Positions 44,308 to 52,316 of a stretch of 64,000 nt of DNA are shown in pieces. A model generated the notes under the pieces. The model saw only the letters and a list, made by a program, of their open reading frames with translations, searched no databases and was not told where the DNA came from. Source of the stretch: Oscillospiraceae bacterium (GTDB taxonomy: Bacteria; Bacillota; Clostridia; Oscillospirales; Oscillospiraceae). The position numbers and the translations under genes are program-made. The stretch's first letter is position 1. Each line of letters begins with the position of its first letter. The stretch spans positions 1 through 64,000 of the forward strand of contig JAAWSV010000007.1 in the NCBI GenBank assembly GCA_022801715.1. Direction: 5' to 3'.

Positions 44308-45141
44308 ATGGGATACAAAGTCTTATGCGATAGCTGCACCGATTTTACTCCGGAGATGCAGGTGAAGGACTGCTTTGTCCGTATCCCTCTGACCATAGAC
44401 GCCGGCGGCGTGGAGTTTGTGGATGACGAGGGGATCGACACGCTGGCGCTGCTGCGGGCGATGAAGGCCTCCGCCTCCGGCACCAGGACCGCCTGCCCCT
44501 CGCCGGAGCAGTATATGCGCCACTTTGACACGGCGGAGGACATCTACATTGTCACGCTGTCCGCCCGGCTCTCCGGCTCCCATAACGCCGCGGAGCAGGC
44601 GGTGAAGTGCTACCGGGAGGAGGGAGGACGGCACAATGTCCACGTGTTCAACTCCCGCTCCGCCTCCGCCGGCCAGGTGCAGGCGGCGCTGAAGATCTGG
44701 GAGCTGGCGGAGCAGGGCCTCCCCTTTGAGACGGTGGTGGCCCGTGTGGAGCAGTATTTGGAGGAGATGCAGACGCTGTTCGTGCTGGAGGACCTGGATA
44801 ACCTGCGCAAGAACGGGCGTTTGACCAAGGTGCAGTCCTTGGTGACCGGGAGCCTCCGGATCAAGCTCCTTATGGCCGCCACTGTGGAGGGGGAGATCAT
44901 GAAGCTGGGGCAGGGCTTCACCGTGCGCCAGGCCCTGAACAAGATGATTGCCCACGCCGCCGGCATGGCCTCCCACGCCGGACGGCGCTTGGTGATCTCC
45001 CACTGCAACTGCCGGGAGCGGGCGGAGGAGGTCATGGCCTTGGCCCGAAAGCACTGCCGTTTTGGGGAGATCCTCATCACCGCCACAGCGGGAATTTCCA
45101 CGGTGTACGCCAACGATGGCGGAATTGTGATTGCATTTTAG
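44308..45141 (+). CDS. DegV family fatty-acid-binding protein
   Basis: A 277-residue cytosolic protein of the DegV family, which bind fatty acids and act as FakB-type subunits presenting them to a fatty acid kinase. Motifs are 'LCDSCTDFTPEM' (N-terminal, 6-17), 'SPEQYMRHF', 'LSARLSGSHNAAEQA' contacting the carboxylate, 'VFNSRSASAGQVQAAL' and 'LEDLDNLRKNGRLT'. No FakA-like kinase gene is in the window. It has its own promoter and ends near a terminator at 45307-45342. Confidence 0.92.
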   Translation: MGYKVLCDSCTDFTPEMQVKDCFVRIPLTIDAGGVEFVDDEGIDTLALLRAMKASASGTRTACPSPEQYMRHFDTAEDIYIVTLSARLSGSHNAAEQAVKCYREEGGRHNVHVFNSRSASAGQVQAALKIWELAEQGLPFETVVARVEQYLEEMQTLFVLEDLDNLRKNGRLTKVQSLVTGSLRIKLLMAATVEGEIMKLGQGFTVRQALNKMIAHAAGMASHAGRRLVISHCNCRERAEEVMALARKHCRFGEILITATAGISTVYANDGGIVIAF

Positions 45142-45200
45142 GTGAATGAAGAGTTAGGAATGAAGGCGTCCCGCTCCGCGGAACAGATTTGGATAAAACG

Positions 45201-45229
45201 GTAGGGCGCGACGATCTCGGCGCGCCCTG
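45201..45229. repeat. GTAGGGCGCG intergenic hairpin repeat
   Basis: GTAGGGCGCG-ACGATCTCGG-CGCGCCCTG is a hairpin of the same style as the GTAGGGGCGC elements elsewhere in the window. It lies in the 205-bp gap after the DegV gene, just after a TTAGGAATGAAGGCG tract (45152-45166). Confidence 0.6.
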
Positions 45230-45306
45230 TCCGGCATCGCAGCATGTCCCCGTGTACCGTGTCCGACACCCGGCCTTCTGCGCCTGATCGACCCCGTTTA
45301 GCGGCA

Positions 45307-45342
45307 AACCGGTCCCCGCCCACAGGCGGAGGCCGGTTTTTG
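45307..45342. terminator. Terminator between convergent genes
   Basis: AACCGGTCCCCGCC pairs with GGCGGAGGCCGGTT (one mismatch, one G-T pair), followed by Ts on the plus strand. It serves the degV-family gene and possibly the small gene at 45347. Confidence 0.7.
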
Positions 45343-45346
45343 TGCG

Positions 45347-45637
45347 CTATTTCATCCCTTGCAGATAGTCGCAGACTGCGTCGTGGAGCTCGATCACAGG
45401 GGCCTCCTTCAGGCTGTCGCTGGTCTCCGGACAGACGATACACAGCCGCCCAATCTCCGGCCTCCCGTATCCGTCCAGCACCTCCATCACCCGGACGATC
45501 ACCTCCCCGGCCAGATCATAGAGCCGCTCCTCCAGCGGCGCCTCCTGCGCCTGACACAGGGCGGTCTGAACGCAGACCTCCTGAATATCCCCCATAGCCG
45601 CTAAAAATGCCGCTTGCAGCGGATTTCGCTCCTCCAT
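45347..45637 (-). CDS. Small helical hypothetical protein
   Basis: A 96-residue mostly helical acidic protein ('LQAAFLAAMGDIQEVCVQTALCQAQEAPLEERLYDLAGEVIVRVMEVLDGYG'). It has four Cys residues but no clear metal motif, and no family is recognised. The start is ATG at 45637. It lies 16 bp downstream of the sugar O-acetyltransferase gene on the same strand, so it is probably cotranscribed with it. Confidence 0.6.
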   Translation of the reverse strand: MEERNPLQAAFLAAMGDIQEVCVQTALCQAQEAPLEERLYDLAGEVIVRVMEVLDGYGRPEIGRLCIVCPETSDSLKEAPVIELHDAVCDYLQGMK

Positions 45638-45653
45638 ACGTTACGCCCCTCTC

Positions 45654-46277
45654 TCAACTATCCGACGCCAGCAGCCCGCTGTCGATCCGCCGGTCCCGAT
45701 AGTAAAACTCCCGGTCGTGCTCCCCAATCTCCCGCAGTACCCGGCAGGGATTGCCCACCGCCAGCACGTTGGCAGGCACGTCCCTTGTCACCACGCTGCC
45801 CGCCCCAATAACCGCGTTGTCCCCGATGGAGACGCCGGGCAGGACGATGACACCCGCCCCCAGCCAGCAGTTGCGGCCGATGCGGACAGGCATGTTGTAC
45901 TGCATCCCCCGCTCCCGCAGCACCGGCAGGAGAGGATGGCCCCCGGTGGCGATCACCACATTGGGCCCGATCATGGTGTGGTCCCCCACATAGATGTGGG
46001 TGTCGTCCACCAAGGTGAGGTTAAAGTTGGCGTAGACGAAGCTGCCAAAGCGGACGAACCGCCCGCCCCAGTTGGCATGGAGGGGCGGCTCGATGCAGCA
46101 CGCCTCCCCAATCTCCTCAAACATCTCCCGGAGCAGCGCCTGCCGCTTCTCCTGCTCCGAGGGCCGGGTGTGGTTGAAGTCGTAGAGCCGCTCCATGCAC
46201 CGCTGCTGCTGGGCCATCAGAGCGTCGTCCGAGGGCAGATAGAGTCCCCCGCTGTGGAGCATTTCCTCCGCTGTCAT
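45654..46277 (-). CDS. Sugar O-acetyltransferase (maltose/galactoside acetyltransferase family)
   Basis: A 207-residue left-handed beta-helix enzyme that transfers acetyl from acetyl-CoA to a sugar hydroxyl. It shows an N-terminal 'MTAEEMLHSGGLYLPSDDALMAQQQRCMERLYDFN' cap typical of Maa/LacA. Hexapeptide repeats follow ('DDTHIYVGDHTMIGPNVVIATGGHPL' with the catalytic His at about 113, 'RIGRNCWLGAGVIVLPGVSIGDNAVIGAGSVVTRDVP'). The final 'VLAVGNPCRVLREI' is family-typical. The natural substrate cannot be told from sequence. It is transcribed from a minus-strand promoter at 46349-46321, divergent from ruvC. Confidence 0.93.
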   Translation of the reverse strand: MTAEEMLHSGGLYLPSDDALMAQQQRCMERLYDFNHTRPSEQEKRQALLREMFEEIGEACCIEPPLHANWGGRFVRFGSFVYANFNLTLVDDTHIYVGDHTMIGPNVVIATGGHPLLPVLRERGMQYNMPVRIGRNCWLGAGVIVLPGVSIGDNAVIGAGSVVTRDVPANVLAVGNPCRVLREIGEHDREFYYRDRRIDSGLLASDS

Positions 46278-46320
46278 CAGACATGCGCCTCCTTCCCTAT
46301 GTGGCGATATAATAGTGCCC

Positions 46321-46349
46321 AGTATACCATAGACTGCCAGTCAATGCAA
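46321..46349 (-). promoter_or_regulatory. Promoter of the sugar O-acetyltransferase gene
   Basis: TTGCAT (complement of 46344-46349) and TATACT (complement of 46321-46326) are separated by 17 bp. Confidence 0.5.
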
Positions 46350-46394
46350 TTTCTTTTCCCCATCCGCCGCCTGCCGATTTCTTTTCCCCCTCCC

Positions 46395-46423
46395 TTGTAA
46401 TTTCCCCGCAGATTTGCTACAAT
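46395..46423 (+). promoter_or_regulatory. Promoter of the ruvC-ruvA run
   Basis: TTGTAA (46395-46400) and TACAAT (46418-46423) are spaced by 17 bp, 30 bp ahead of ruvC. Confidence 0.55.
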
Positions 46424-46452
46424 AAAGCGAACTATCAGCCAAGGAGGGCGTT

Positions 46453-46974
46453 ATGCGGGTATTAGGCATTGACCCAGGGGTGGCTACCATCGGCTTCGGC
46501 GTGGTGGACTTCCAGCGGGGGGTCCACCGCTTGGTGCGGTACGGGGTCATCACCACCCCCGCCGGTCTGCCCCTGTCCCGCCGCCTGCTCCAGATCTCGG
46601 AGGACATGGGGGAGCTTTTGAGGCAGTTCAAGCCCGACGAGGCGGCGGTAGAGGAGCTGTTCTTCACCAAAAACATCACCACCGGCATCTCCGTGGCCCA
46701 CGGCCGGGGCGTCATCCTGCTGGAGCTGGAGCGCGCCGGCGTCCCGGTATACGAGTATACCCCCATGCAGGTCAAGCAGGCGGCGGCGGGCTACGGCGGC
46801 GCGGACAAGCGCCAGGTGATGCTGATGACCCAGCGCCTCTTAAAGATGCGGGAGATCCCCCGCCCGGACGACGCGGCGGACGCCTTAGCCTTAGCCCTCT
46901 GCCACGGCCGCTCCGCCACGAGCCTATTGAACACGGAGCGGGTGTTTGATCCAAAGAGGTACGACACACGGTAA
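46453..46974 (+). CDS. ruvC: Holliday junction resolvase RuvC
   Basis: A 173-residue nuclease that cuts four-way junctions in recombination and repair, working with RuvAB. The catalytic acids are in place: Asp7 in 'VLGIDPGVATIGFG', Glu67/68 in 'AAVEELFF', and Asp140 and Asp143 in 'PDDAADALALALCH'. The segment 'YTPMQVKQAAAGYGGADKRQV' is the usual DNA-contact region. The length is standard. AAGGAGG precedes the ATG. It is followed 29 bp later by ruvA. Confidence 0.97.
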   Translation: MRVLGIDPGVATIGFGVVDFQRGVHRLVRYGVITTPAGLPLSRRLLQISEDMGELLRQFKPDEAAVEELFFTKNITTGISVAHGRGVILLELERAGVPVYEYTPMQVKQAAAGYGGADKRQVMLMTQRLLKMREIPRPDDAADALALALCHGRSATSLLNTERVFDPKRYDTR

Positions 46975-47003
46975 TTCAATAACCAGATTGGGGGATTCTA
47001 TCC

Positions 47004-47609
47004 ATGTTCTACTACCTGAGCGGTACCGTAGCCCACACCGCGCCCTACCTCGCCGTCATCGACTGCGCCGGCGTGGGGTACGCCTGCCGTACCACGTCCT
47101 ATACGCTCTCTGGGCTGAAAAAGGGGGAGAAGGGGAAGCTGTACACCTACCTCAACGTCCGGGAGGACGCCATGGAGCTCTACGGCTTCGGCACCCAGGA
47201 GGAGCTGAATCTCTTTGAGCAGCTGATCGGCGTCTCCGGTGTGGGGCCCAAGGCGGCGCTCAGTATCCTCTCCGCCTCCACGCCGGCCAACCTGGCCTTG
47301 AGCATCATCACCGGGGACGAGAAGGCCCTGACCTGCGCGCAGGGGATCGGGAAGAAGATCGCCCAGCGGGTGATCCTGGAGCTGAAGGACAAGCTGGCCA
47401 AGGGACAGGCGGACTTCGGCGGCGGCGCCGCGTCCGGCGGTGCGCCGGCGGTGATCCCCGCGGGCAAGCTCTCCGAGGCCGGCGCCGCCTTGGCGGTGCT
47501 GGGGTACTCCCAGGGGGAGATCAACGTGGCCCTCAAGGGTGTGGACATTGACAGCCTGCCCTTGGAGGAGATCATCCGGCAGGCGCTGAAAAAGATGGTA
47601 AAGGGATAG
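47004..47609 (+). CDS. ruvA: Holliday junction branch migration protein RuvA
   Basis: A 201-residue protein that forms the tetramer holding the Holliday junction for the RuvB motor. Domain I is an OB fold ('MFYYLSGTVAHTAPYLAVIDCAGVGYACRT'). Domain II has the helix-hairpin-helix pairs 'LIGVSGVGPKAALSIL' and 'CAQGIGKKIAQRVILELKDKL'. Domain III (about 150-201, 'AALAVLGYSQGEINVALKGVD') contacts RuvB. Its partner ruvB is not adjacent; four other genes lie between them. Confidence 0.97.
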   Translation: MFYYLSGTVAHTAPYLAVIDCAGVGYACRTTSYTLSGLKKGEKGKLYTYLNVREDAMELYGFGTQEELNLFEQLIGVSGVGPKAALSILSASTPANLALSIITGDEKALTCAQGIGKKIAQRVILELKDKLAKGQADFGGGAASGGAPAVIPAGKLSEAGAALAVLGYSQGEINVALKGVDIDSLPLEEIIRQALKKMVKG

Positions 47610-47650
47610 ACAACAATCTATATCATAGAAAACTGAAGGAGGAGCGGGGC

Positions 47651-48304
47651 ATGACAGAGAACGAGACGATGGAGCGGGGCACAGGCACGGAGCGGGAGGA
47701 GATCGCCGCCCCCGGGTGGGACGCCATCACGGCGGCCTTTGACGCCCTCTACCCCGGGCAGACGGACCCCCTGCACTTCGGCTGCCTGATCCCTTGGCGC
47801 TTAGGCGGACCGGACCCCCTGCAGGGCATCAGCGTCTACGACGCCGGCGACTGCTTCCACTTTGTCACCTACGGCCTCACCGACCTCTACGAGAAGGAGG
47901 GAAATGACCCCAACTACAGCGGCTTTGGCTACGAGTTCACCCTGAAGCTGCGGAAGGCCGGCTTGGAGGACGAGATGGCGGAGCAGCGGGGGATTGCCGG
48001 AATCCTGCAGTCCTTGGCCCGGCTGACCTTTGAGAAGGGGGAGCAGTTCTACCCCAACGAATACATCTACACCGGCCAGGAGACCGGGATGGACGCCCGT
48101 GGCATCTCCAGGCTCACCGGCTTCATCACCGCCGAGGACGAGGCGGGGACCATCGACACCCCCAACGGCAAGGTGGACTTTATCAAGCTCATCGGCGTCA
48201 CCGATGCGGAGCTGAAGGCCATCATGGCCAAGACCCTCCGTGTGCAGGAGCTGGCGGGAAAGATCGGGGACCTCACCGACTACACGCGGGAGAGCATCGT
48301 GTGA
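47651..48304 (+). CDS. Suppressor-of-fused (SUFU) domain protein
   Basis: A 217-residue soluble protein. The bulk (about 20-185) matches the SUFU domain: 'AITAAFDALYPGQTDPLHFG', 'LQGISVYDAGDCFHFVTYGLTDLYEKEG' and 'SGFGYEFTLKLRK', followed by 'DFIKLIGVTDAELKAI'. Bacterial SUFU proteins occur widely as immunity proteins in polymorphic toxin systems and in arrays of immunity genes. The start is ATG at 47651, with AAGGAGG upstream. It overlaps the next gene by four bases (GTGA). It opens a four-gene block between ruvA and ruvB. Confidence 0.88.
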   Translation: MTENETMERGTGTEREEIAAPGWDAITAAFDALYPGQTDPLHFGCLIPWRLGGPDPLQGISVYDAGDCFHFVTYGLTDLYEKEGNDPNYSGFGYEFTLKLRKAGLEDEMAEQRGIAGILQSLARLTFEKGEQFYPNEYIYTGQETGMDARGISRLTGFITAEDEAGTIDTPNGKVDFIKLIGVTDAELKAIMAKTLRVQELAGKIGDLTDYTRESIV

Positions 48305-48822
48305 GAAAAACACTGCTGCTGGTCAATGGTCCTATGGGCGCGGGCAAGTCGGCGGTGTGCCGGGAGCTGCTGGAGCTTTTGCGGCCCGGGGCCTACTTGG
48401 ACGGCGACTGGTGCTGGATGACCCGCCCCTTCCAAGTGACGGAGGAGAGCCGGGCCATGGTGATGGACAACATCACCGCCCTGCTGGGGCGATTCCTACG
48501 CAGCCCGGACCTGAAATACGTGATCTTCGGCTGGGTGATGCACCAAGAGGAGATCGCCCGGACCATACTCCGCCGCTTGGACCTGACGGACACAGTCGTG
48601 GCCCGTTACACCCTCCTCTGTTCCCCGGAGACGCTCCGGGAGCGGATCGAAAAAGACATAGCCGCCGGCCTCCGTACCCCGGATGCGGCGGAGCGGAGCC
48701 TCGCCTACCTGCCCCTGTACGAGGGGCAGCCTACCACCAAAATCATGACCGACCGCCTGACCCCATCCCAGACCGCGATGGCCATCGCGGCGCAAATAAC
48801 CGTACAAGGAGACCCTCTATGA
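48301..48822 (+). CDS. P-loop kinase-like (AAA_33) protein
   Basis: A 173-residue nucleotide-binding protein with Walker A 'NGPMGAGKSAVCREL' (about 9-23). 'AYLDGDWCWMTRPF' contains a likely substrate-binding Asp, and the C-terminal lid region is 'SPETLRERIEKDIAAGLRTPD'. The layout is that of small-molecule kinases such as gluconate, shikimate or aminoglycoside kinases, and the phosphoacceptor is unknown. The start is GTG at 48301, inside the SUFU stop codon. It overlaps the DUF3788 gene by four bases (ATGA), so it is translationally coupled on both sides. Confidence 0.82.
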   Translation: MRKTLLLVNGPMGAGKSAVCRELLELLRPGAYLDGDWCWMTRPFQVTEESRAMVMDNITALLGRFLRSPDLKYVIFGWVMHQEEIARTILRRLDLTDTVVARYTLLCSPETLRERIEKDIAAGLRTPDAAERSLAYLPLYEGQPTTKIMTDRLTPSQTAMAIAAQITVQGDPL

Positions 48823-49265
48823 CTTGGAGCCAGCTCTACACCAAGATCCAATCCCCCACCCCGGTGGACTTCGACCATTATATGGACCACCCCCTCTGGA
48901 CAGCCCTGCGGACCTTTGTGGAGGACACCTACGGCGTGACGCCCCTTGTGGAGTACAGCTGCTGCTGTTCCGCGCCGGGATGGAACATGAAGTACCGCCG
49001 GAGCGGGAAGTCCATCTGCACGCTGTACCCCGGCCTGCCGGAGGAGGGGCAGTTTACCTGCTTGGTGGTCATCGGCCCAAAGGAGGCGGATCAGGCGGAG
49101 GCCCTTCTGAGCACCTGTGATCCATACCTGCAGACGCTCTACCAAGCGGCGGGGGGCACCGGCGGTAGCCGGTGGCTGATGATTGCCGTCACCACGGAGC
49201 GCATCCTGGAGGAGGTCAAGGTCCTGCTCCAGTTCCGTCTCAAGCCGCCGAAGAAGCGGACATAA
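48819..49265 (+). CDS. DUF3788 family protein
   Basis: A 148-residue soluble protein with the DUF3788 pattern: 'TWSQLYTKIQSPTPVDFDHYM' at the start, the conserved core 'VEYSCCCSAPGWNMKYRRSGKSICTLYP' and the region 'FTCLVVIGPKEADQAE'. The function is unknown; family members occur as small accessory genes, often in variable loci with immunity-type proteins. The ATG at 48819 overlaps the stop of the kinase-like gene. A frame extension upstream would overlap that gene fully and is rejected. Confidence 0.82.
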   Translation: MTWSQLYTKIQSPTPVDFDHYMDHPLWTALRTFVEDTYGVTPLVEYSCCCSAPGWNMKYRRSGKSICTLYPGLPEEGQFTCLVVIGPKEADQAEALLSTCDPYLQTLYQAAGGTGGSRWLMIAVTTERILEEVKVLLQFRLKPPKKRT

Positions 49266-49296
49266 CACCAGAGAGACCAGCGGAGGAGGTAAGCCG

Positions 49297-50454
49297 ATGG
49301 ACCGCACAGACACCGCCCCCCGATTCCTGCTGACCAACGCCCAGCGCGCCTGCATGGGTCTGACGCCTGTGGACCCCTCTTGGGAGTGGGTGCGGCTGAA
49401 GAGCGTCTGCAAGGACCCGGACTTCGAGAACTGGGCCTGCTTTGACGGGGACACCATCCGCAAGTACGTCTACTACAGCCCCTCCCACTACGAGGAGTGC
49501 ACCTATGAGGAACAGACGGCGGAGAACCGCACCCTCCTCCTGCCCCGGACGGCCCGGGGGAAGCCCAAAAAGCTCACCAACATCACCCTCTCCAACCGCA
49601 AGAGCCTGGGGATGCGCCTGCGCTGGTCCCAGCGGATTGCCGCGGTGGAGCTGCGCCACGAGGACACGGCCCGGACCTATTACAGCTCCGGCCTGGAGGA
49701 CTACGCTATCCGGACACTGGATGACCTCGCCGCCTGGCTGGACCGCTGGGCGGCGGAGACCACACCGGAGGACCTGACGGCCTTGGACCGCTTCCTCACA
49801 GCCAAGCGCCGGCGGGTCCAGGTCCGGGAGGGGGACTTCTTCCGCTTCTCTATAGGCCGGCGCGCCTATGGCTACGGCCGGGTGCTGCTGGACTACTACC
49901 GGATGAAGAAGGAGGGGCGGCCCTGCTGGGACATCCTCATGTGCCGCCCCTTGGTGGTCAAGACCTACCGCTTCATCACCGACGACCCGGCGGTGCCGGT
50001 GGAGGTGCTGCGGGAGCTCCCCGCCCTGCCCTCCTACTATATGTCCGACGACGGCATCTTTTTGGGGGAGTACCCCGTGGTGGGGAACCTGCCGCTGGAG
50101 ATAGGGGAGCTGGATTTTCCGATTATGTACGGCGGCAGCATCTCCGGTCTGGACCGGGGCCGGGACCGGACGCTGCTCCAGTGCGGCACCCTGTACCGCG
50201 TCTTGGAGGACGTGGCGCCCCTCCCCGGCTGGGTCAGCTGCTTTCGCCATAACGGCGTCACCCTGGCGCCGATTTGCATCAACCGGCCAACCTTGGAGGC
50301 GTGTATCGCCGCCGGGAGCAATGGCCCCTACTGGGAGCGGACGAAGGACTGGGCGCTAAAGGACCTGCGCAGCCCCTACTGCCGGGAGCAGCTCGCGGCG
50401 GTCTGTGAGCAGATGGGCCTCAGTATGGCGGAACTTCCCGTTAAGCTGGACTGA
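49297..50454 (+). CDS. Imm26-like immunity protein
   Basis: A 385-residue soluble protein. The section from about residue 170 on ('VQVREGDFFRFSIGRRAYGYGRVLLDYYRMKKEGRPCWDILMCRPLVVKTYRFI') matches the Imm26 immunity-protein pattern: a small beta domain with a GD-x-F-x-F/I start and a GYGRVL strand. The N-terminal 165 residues are unrecognised. No toxin gene, Rhs core or secretion marker lies nearby. The start is ATG at 49297, with GGAGGAGG upstream. It ends the four-gene block; ruvB follows 15 bp later. Confidence 0.72.
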   Translation: MDRTDTAPRFLLTNAQRACMGLTPVDPSWEWVRLKSVCKDPDFENWACFDGDTIRKYVYYSPSHYEECTYEEQTAENRTLLLPRTARGKPKKLTNITLSNRKSLGMRLRWSQRIAAVELRHEDTARTYYSSGLEDYAIRTLDDLAAWLDRWAAETTPEDLTALDRFLTAKRRRVQVREGDFFRFSIGRRAYGYGRVLLDYYRMKKEGRPCWDILMCRPLVVKTYRFITDDPAVPVEVLRELPALPSYYMSDDGIFLGEYPVVGNLPLEIGELDFPIMYGGSISGLDRGRDRTLLQCGTLYRVLEDVAPLPGWVSCFRHNGVTLAPICINRPTLEACIAAGSNGPYWERTKDWALKDLRSPYCREQLAAVCEQMGLSMAELPVKLD

Positions 50455-50469
50455 AAAGGAAGTGACATT

Positions 50470-51528
50470 TTGAGCATTGATTTTTCCCGGGACGACATAT
50501 ATATGGAGGAGCAGGAGCCCTTAGTCACCACCTCCCTCACCCGTGAGGACGAGGGGGAGTACTCCCTGCGCCCCCGGACACTGCAGGAGTATATCGGTCA
50601 GGAGAAGGCCAAGGGCAACCTGGAGATTTTCATCCAGGCCGCCAAGCTCCGGGGAGAGCCCTTGGACCATGTGCTGCTCCACGGCCCTCCAGGCCTGGGC
50701 AAAACCACCCTCTCAGGGATCATCGCCAATGAGATGGGGGTCAACGTCCGCATCACCTCCGGTCCCGCCATTGAGAAGGCCGGGGACCTGGCGGCGCTGC
50801 TGACCAACCTGAATGAGAACGACATCCTCTTCGTGGACGAGATCCACCGCCTCAACCGCTCGGTGGAGGAGGTGCTCTACCCCGCCATGGAGGACTACGC
50901 CATCGACATCATCATCGGCAAGGGCCCCTCGGCCAACTCCATCCGCTTGGACCTGCCCAAGTTCACCCTCATCGGAGCCACCACCAGGGCGGGACAGCTC
51001 TCCGCTCCCCTCCGGGACCGGTTCGGCGTCACATTGCGCCTGGAGCTCTACACCCCGGAGGAGCTGGGCCTCATCGTCACCCGCTCCGCCGGCATCCTGA
51101 ACGTGCCCATCGAGCGGGAGGGGGCCATGGAGATTGCCAAGCGCAGCCGGGGTACCCCCCGGATCGCCAACCGGATGCTCCGCCGTGTCCGGGACTTCGC
51201 CCAGGTGAAGGCCGGCGGCGTCATCACACGGGAGGTGGCCGACCAGTCCCTCACCGCCCTGGAGGTGGACTACTTAGGGCTGGACAACATCGACCGCCGG
51301 ATGCTCCGGGCCATTGTGGAGTTCTACGGCGGCGGCCCGGTGGGTCTGGAGACCCTGGCCGCCACCATCAACGAGGAGGCGGTGACCTTGGAGGACGTGT
51401 ACGAGCCCTACCTGATGCAGCTGGGCTTCCTCACCCGCACCCCCCGGGGCCGCTGCGTCACCGCCAAGGCCTACCAGCACCTGGGCCTCTCCCAGTGCGG
51501 CGGCAGCATGGACCAATTACAACTATAG
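50470..51528 (+). CDS. ruvB: Holliday junction branch migration helicase RuvB
   Basis: A 352-residue AAA+ motor that drives branch migration with RuvA. Motifs are '[20 protein letters not shown]', Walker A '[12 protein letters not shown]' (about 73-84), Walker B '[24 protein letters not shown]', sensor 1 '[20 protein letters not shown]' and the winged-helix end '[17 protein letters not shown]'. The start is TTG at 50470, with AAGGAAG upstream. It lies 3.0 kb downstream of ruvA, which is unusual, and is directly followed by an AAA ATPase gene (3-bp gap). Confidence 0.97.
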   Translation: MSIDFSRDDIYMEEQEPLVTTSLTREDEGEYSLRPRTLQEYIGQEKAKGNLEIFIQAAKLRGEPLDHVLLHGPPGLGKTTLSGIIANEMGVNVRITSGPAIEKAGDLAALLTNLNENDILFVDEIHRLNRSVEEVLYPAMEDYAIDIIIGKGPSANSIRLDLPKFTLIGATTRAGQLSAPLRDRFGVTLRLELYTPEELGLIVTRSAGILNVPIEREGAMEIAKRSRGTPRIANRMLRRVRDFAQVKAGGVITREVADQSLTALEVDYLGLDNIDRRMLRAIVEFYGGGPVGLETLAATINEEAVTLEDVYEPYLMQLGFLTRTPRGRCVTAKAYQHLGLSQCGGSMDQLQL

Positions 51529-51531
51529 TCT

Positions 51532-52287
51532 ATGGACAGACGATACGCGGAACGCCTCTATCTGAACACCCCCCTGCCGGAGGAATCCTACCTCGCCGCC
51601 CTGCCGGCCCTCCGGGCCTTGGCGGACCGGGGCCGGGACGGCCTCCTCTTCGACGCCGACGTGACCTTCTTGGTGGGGGAGAACGGCGCGGGGAAGTCCA
51701 CCCTTTTAGAGGGCATCGCCGTGGCCTGCGGCTTCAACGCCGAGGGCGGCACCCGAAACTTCTCCTTCGCCACCGAGGAGACCCACTCGGCCCTGTGCCA
51801 ATACCTCACCGTGGCCCGGGGCCGCTACCCCAGGGACGGCTTCTTTCTCCGGGCGGAGAGCTTCTACAACGTGGCCTCCTACATTGACCGGCTGGATGGA
51901 GAGCCCTCCTTCAGCCCCCGGCTCATCGACAGCTACGGCGGCGTGTCCCTCCACCACCAGTCCCACGGGGAGAGCTTCCTCAGCTTGGTGCAGAACCGCT
52001 TCGGCGGCATGGGCCTCTACCTCTTGGACGAGCCGGAGGCGGCCTTGTCCCCCTCCCGACAGCTGAGCCTTCTGGCCCTCCTCCACGACCTGGTGGGGCG
52101 GGACTCCCAGTTCATCATCGCCACCCACTCGCCGATTTTGATGGCCTACCCCGGCGCGAGGATCTACCAGTTGGACGAGGAGGGCATCCGGGCAGTGGCG
52201 TACCAAGAGACCGGGCACTACCAGCTGACAAAGCAGTTTTTGGAGGGACCGGAGCGAATGCTGCGATACCTCCTTCAGGAGAATTAG
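51532..52287 (+). CDS. AAA family ATPase (ABC/SMC-type head)
   Basis: A 251-residue soluble ATPase. Walker A is 'LVGENGAGKSTLLEGIA' (about 47-63). A signature-like 'HHQSHGESFLSLVQNRF' is near 145-161, Walker B is 'GLYLLDEPEAALSP' and the switch is 'QFIIATHSPILMAYPGARIYQLDEEGI'. This matches small stand-alone ABC/SMC-like ATPases often called YhaQ- or AAA_21-type. No membrane partner is seen. It begins 3 bp after ruvB, so it is likely expressed with the recombination genes; a DNA-repair or phage-defence role is possible but unsupported. Confidence 0.82.
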   Translation: MDRRYAERLYLNTPLPEESYLAALPALRALADRGRDGLLFDADVTFLVGENGAGKSTLLEGIAVACGFNAEGGTRNFSFATEETHSALCQYLTVARGRYPRDGFFLRAESFYNVASYIDRLDGEPSFSPRLIDSYGGVSLHHQSHGESFLSLVQNRFGGMGLYLLDEPEAALSPSRQLSLLALLHDLVGRDSQFIIATHSPILMAYPGARIYQLDEEGIRAVAYQETGHYQLTKQFLEGPERMLRYLLQEN

Positions 52288-52316
52288 GAATTGTTTTCAG
52301 ACAGGAGATTTTTACA

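Noticed and set aside
48240-48818. Upstream extension of the DUF3788 frame
   Set aside because: It would overlap the whole kinase-like gene; the ATGA overlap at 48819 with a ribosome site gives the natural start.
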